Positions 61,299 through 64,000 of a stretch of 64,000 nucleotides of DNA are shown here, piece by piece. The notes under the pieces are model-generated. The model was not told where the DNA came from. It worked only from the letters and a program-made list of their open reading frames with translations, and did no database searches. A program made the translations under genes and the position numbers. The stretch is from Bordetella ansorpii (GTDB lineage Bacteria; Pseudomonadota; Gammaproteobacteria; Burkholderiales; Burkholderiaceae_B). Position 1 is the first letter of the stretch, and each line of letters starts with the position of its first letter. The stretch covers positions 806,001-870,000 of the forward strand of contig NZ_FKIF01000006.1 of assembly GCF_900078705.1 (NCBI RefSeq), given 5' to 3'.

Positions 61299-62633
61299 TC
61301 AGGAATCGGAATCACGCAGGCTTGGCCCCTGGCTGGAGCTGCCGCCGTCGCCGCCGCGCAGCGTGTGGGCGGCGGTCGTCGCGGCATGGGTGAGTTGCTG
61401 CCTGCGGTGCAGGCGCTTGGCCCAGGCGGGTTGTTCGGCAGACGGAGCCGATCCGCTAGCGTCAGGGTCGGCGTGCGCGGCGCCGGAGGCCGGCGCGTCA
61501 TCGGGCCGAAAGGCCGCCGCCATGCGTTCCTTCATCGACCGCGCCCCATCGGCGACTTTCTGCCCGGCCGCCTGCGCGCCGGTCTTGGCAACATTGCCCA
61601 CGCCGGCGGCGGCACCCTTCAGGCCGCCACCGGCCGAAGTGGAGCCCGCCTGGTACGTCGACTTGGCGCTGCTGGCGGTCGATGCCATCGAGCGGGCGGC
61701 GGCGGGTGCCATGCGTGCCCCGGCCGCCACTGCGCTTCCGACGCCGGTAGCCGCGGCACCGACCGCCACGGCGGTTCCGGCTGCGCCGATGGCAGCACCG
61801 GCCATCGCGCCCGCGCCGAGCTGTGGCCCACCGGACACCAAGCCTGTCGCAATGCCCGGCCCAAAGATGCCCAGGGCCAGCATGGACAATGAGGCCAGCA
61901 TGATGACCAGCGCCTGGTCGATGGACGGCTCGGAACCGGGCGGTATCCTGAATTCGGCGAACAGCCCTGAGCCGATACCCACGACGACGGCGAGCACCAG
62001 CACCTTGATGCCCGAGGACACCACGTTGCCCAGCACCTTCTCGGCCATAAACGCTGTCTTGTTCCAGAGGGCAAACGGCACCAGCACGAAGCCCGCCAGC
62101 GTGGTCAGCTTGAACTCGATCAACGTGACGAAGAGTTGCACCGCCAGCACGAAGAAGCTGACGATGACCACCAGCCAAGCGAGAAATAGCACGACGATGG
62201 GCGCGATGTGGATGAAGACCTCCGGGAAGCCCGCCATCTCCCGGATCTGGTCGAGGATGGGCGCCGCTGCGTCGATACCGGCCTTGGCCAACCGTCCCGG
62301 CTGCAGGAAGTTGCCCATGCTCAAGGTCGAGCCGCTGGCCGTCAGGCCCAGCCCGGCGAATGAGCGGAACAGGATGCCCGCCAGGGTGTTGAAATTGCCG
62401 ATGATGTAGGCGAAGGCACCCACGTACAGCACCTTGCGGATCAGCTTGGCGATCACGTCCTCGCCCTGGCCGGTGGCATGCCCCATCGCCCAGAACAGCC
62501 CGGCGAGCGTCATGTCGATGACGATCAACGTTGCGGTCAGGAACGCCACCTCGCCATGCAACAGTCCGAAGCCCGAGTCGATGTAGCGCGAGAAGATGTC
62601 GAGGAAGCGGTCAATGACCGAAACGTCGTTCAT
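61299..62633 (-). CDS. trbL: Conjugal transfer protein TrbL (VirB6-like)
   Basis: A 444-aa polytopic inner-membrane protein. Several long hydrophobic segments lie between residues 20 and 260 (for example TATLIVIDMTLAGLFWAMGH and IVVLFLAWLVVIVSFFVLAV). An Ala/Gly-rich, flexible C-terminal third follows, rich in charged residues and ending SSSQGPSLRDSDS. It starts MNDVSVIDRFLDIFSRYIDS, a typical TrbL N-terminus. It lies 18 bp upstream of trbF. Confidence 0.93.
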   Translation of the reverse strand: MNDVSVIDRFLDIFSRYIDSGFGLLHGEVAFLTATLIVIDMTLAGLFWAMGHATGQGEDVIAKLIRKVLYVGAFAYIIGNFNTLAGILFRSFAGLGLTASGSTLSMGNFLQPGRLAKAGIDAAAPILDQIREMAGFPEVFIHIAPIVVLFLAWLVVIVSFFVLAVQLFVTLIEFKLTTLAGFVLVPFALWNKTAFMAEKVLGNVVSSGIKVLVLAVVVGIGSGLFAEFRIPPGSEPSIDQALVIMLASLSMLALGIFGPGIATGLVSGGPQLGAGAMAGAAIGAAGTAVAVGAAATGVGSAVAAGARMAPAAARSMASTASSAKSTYQAGSTSAGGGLKGAAAGVGNVAKTGAQAAGQKVADGARSMKERMAAAFRPDDAPASGAAHADPDASGSAPSAEQPAWAKRLHRRQQLTHAATTAAHTLRGGDGGSSSQGPSLRDSDS

Positions 62634-62645
62634 GGCCTGGCTCCG

Positions 62646-63374
62646 TCAACGACTGTAGAAATCGACGGACCGCGGCGTGTACGGCGTGCCCTCACCCAGG
62701 AAGCGCCGGTTCACCTCGCGGCCCCGCTCCACGGCGGCGGCCTGCCGCGCCAGTTCCAGCGAGCCCGCGCGATCCTGCGTGATCTGCAGCCGCTGCGTTT
62801 GGATCGACTGCTTGGCCTGCAGGGCCAGCAACTGGTTCGTGGCCTGCATCGCCTGCAAAGCGCCCACCGCCGATTGGCTCTTGCCCACGAGGTCGGCCAG
62901 CACGCCTTCGTCGTCGCTCAGGTTCTGCGATGCCTGAGCCTGCATCTGCATGGTGGTCTGCAGGCCATCGAGCGTGTTCTTCCAGCGTTCCTGCGCGTCG
63001 CGGTACATCTGGTTGCCGCTCACGGTGGCGGCGTATTGCTCGGGGTACAGGCGCTGGAATTCCCGATCCAGATTCGTCACGTCATAGGCCAAGCCCTTGG
63101 CCTGCGCGATCAGCCGCTGGGTGGTCGCCAGATTGGCGCGCAGCTGGCCGACCACGCTGGATGGCAGACTGGCCAGGTTGCGCGCCTGGTTGATGAGCAT
63201 CTGCGCTTCGTTCTGGAGCTGCTTGATCTGGTTGTTGATCTGCTCCAGCGTGCGGATCGCGGTCAGCGTGTTCTGCACGAGGTTCGTGGGGTCGATCACG
63301 ACCCATTGCGCCTGCACGGCGGTAGCGGTGCAAAGCATGGCCGCGACGGCGGCGGCGAGAAGACGCTTTTTCAT
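62646..63374 (-). CDS. trbJ: Conjugal transfer protein TrbJ (VirB5-like)
   Basis: A 242-aa periplasmic protein. A Sec signal peptide (LLAAAVAAMLCTATAVQAQ) is followed by a mostly helical, Gln-rich body (TLEQINNQIKQLQNEAQMLI; MQATNQLLALQAKQSIQTQ), as in VirB5/TrbJ pilus-tip proteins. ATG 63374 overlaps the trbE stop (ATGA). The longer open frame to 63839 is shadow sequence opposite trbE. Confidence 0.93.
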   Translation of the reverse strand: MKKRLLAAAVAAMLCTATAVQAQWVVIDPTNLVQNTLTAIRTLEQINNQIKQLQNEAQMLINQARNLASLPSSVVGQLRANLATTQRLIAQAKGLAYDVTNLDREFQRLYPEQYAATVSGNQMYRDAQERWKNTLDGLQTTMQMQAQASQNLSDDEGVLADLVGKSQSAVGALQAMQATNQLLALQAKQSIQTQRLQITQDRAGSLELARQAAAVERGREVNRRFLGEGTPYTPRSVDFYSR

Positions 63375-64000
63375 GATGGGTTCTCCTGGAGATGGGTGGA
63401 CGGGAACGAGGACAGCAGGTCGGCGGCCCAATTCAGGCCGCGATGGCGCAGCCACGCGGCTACGAACGGGGTGGAAGCGGATGAAGCGGCAGCGAGCACC
63501 GCGTCGATGTCGCGCTGGTCTTGCGGCGTGGACGTGCCCGCAAAGGCCAGCGTCGCGGCGCCCAGGTCGAGGTCGAACAGGCGGTTGCCGAGTCGGGATT
63601 GGTAGTAGTAGTCGCGCTTGGGCTGCGCGGTCGCCACGATCTCGATCTGGCGCGAGTTCAGCCCGAAGCCTTCGTAGATAACCCTGATCTGCGGCTCGGT
63701 CGCCTGTGGGTTGGGCAGGAAGATGCGGCTCGCGCAGCTCTCGATGATTGCGGGCGCGATGCTCGAATCCTTGATGTCCGCCAGGCTCTGCGTGGCGAAG
63801 ATGACGCTCACGTTCTTCTTGCGCAGCGTCTTGAGCCATTGGCGGATGCGCGCCGCAAACACCGGGTCATCGAGGAACAGCCACGCTTCATCGAGGATCA
63901 GCAGCGTGGGCGCACCGTCGAAGCGTTCATCGAAGCGCGCAAAGAGGTAATGCAGCACGGCCATGACGGCGGCCTTGCTGTGCATCAGTTCCTCCATCTC
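63371..64000 (-). CDS. trbE: Conjugal transfer ATPase TrbE (VirB4-like), C-terminal part
   Basis: The last 209 codons of a VirB4-type ATPase that runs off the right edge. Walker B is APTLLILDEAWLFLDD, followed by VSVIFATQSLADI and ASRIFLPNPQATEPQIRVIY, all characteristic. Walker A lies outside the window. It powers pilus assembly. It overlaps trbJ by 4 bp. Confidence 0.95.
   Translation of the reverse strand, partial: EMEELMHSKAAVMAVLHYLFARFDERFDGAPTLLILDEAWLFLDDPVFAARIRQWLKTLRKKNVSVIFATQSLADIKDSSIAPAIIESCASRIFLPNPQATEPQIRVIYEGFGLNSRQIEIVATAQPKRDYYYQSRLGNRLFDLDLGAATLAFAGTSTPQDQRDIDAVLAAASSASTPFVAAWLRHRGLNWAADLLSSFPSTHLQENPS

Larger units (their letters stand above)
58098..64000. mobile_element. 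Right end of a Tn4371-like integrative and conjugative element
   Basis: The minus-strand block trbE-trbJ-trbL-trbF-trbG-trbI-DUF2274, read from 64000 to 58083, is the terminal mating-pair-formation module typical of the Tn4371 ICE family. All junctions are tight or overlap as ATGA. It abuts the tRNA-Leu terminator directly. Integrase, replication, traG and accessory genes would lie beyond the right edge of the window. The extent is therefore partial. Confidence 0.8.

Overview
The window is GC-rich beta-proteobacterial chromosome, most like Alcaligenaceae (Bordetella/Achromobacter type). Reasons: a Bug-family tripartite tricarboxylate receptor, many LysR and FCD-GntR regulated catabolic operons with CaiB/BaiF CoA-transferases, the ffh / YpjD / PP0621 / ampD neighbourhood, and high GC throughout. 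No species can be assigned from the sequence alone.

Layout. (1) 1-8869, minus strand: one catabolic/uptake operon (SDR, aminotransferase, alpha/beta hydrolase, M20 amidohydrolase, NMT1-type ABC importer, class II aldolase, TauD dioxygenase), with a divergent FCD-GntR regulator at 9173-9856 and palindromic operator-like sites between them. (2) 9878-15695: acyl-phosphate operon (FabI, MaoC-Pta fusion, AckA), an RlmN-like radical SAM enzyme and a DUF72 protein. (3) About 15.7-29.2 kb: an accessory-looking stretch with several recombination scars (duplicated LysR N-terminus, LysR remnant antisense to a LysE exporter, internally shortened TSUP transporter, MFS C-terminal remnant). It contains a compact vitamin B6 (PLP) homeostasis cluster (MocR/PtsJ-like regulator, YggS-type PLP-binding protein, glutamine amidotransferase, PdxY, small protein). 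It ends near a tRNA-Gly. (4) 29.6-37.4 kb: a chemoreceptor, a hybrid histidine kinase plus REC-AraC response regulator, and a 679-aa protein resembling the TULIP/P47 proteins of clostridial neurotoxin clusters. (5) 37.5-46.2 kb: Bug receptor, HMG-CoA-lyase-like and CaiB genes, then a sugar-acid operon (IlvD/Edd dehydratase, MFS, DapA-family enzyme) with a divergent LysR. (6) 46.2-57.2 kb: mainly housekeeping genes (trmB, pip, thiS, ffh, YpjD, ampD, tam, htpG).

The most unusual locus is 57.4-58.1 kb. A tRNA-Leu(CAA) gene is interrupted in its anticodon by a 237-nt group I intron closely resembling the Azoarcus tRNA intron core. A second, intronless 5' half of the same tRNA lies 185 bp upstream, behind a consensus -10 promoter. 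Immediately downstream, in the terminator of this tRNA, starts the right end of a Tn4371-like integrative and conjugative element (DUF2274-trbI-trbG-trbF-trbL-trbJ-trbE, minus strand), which leaves the window at 64000.
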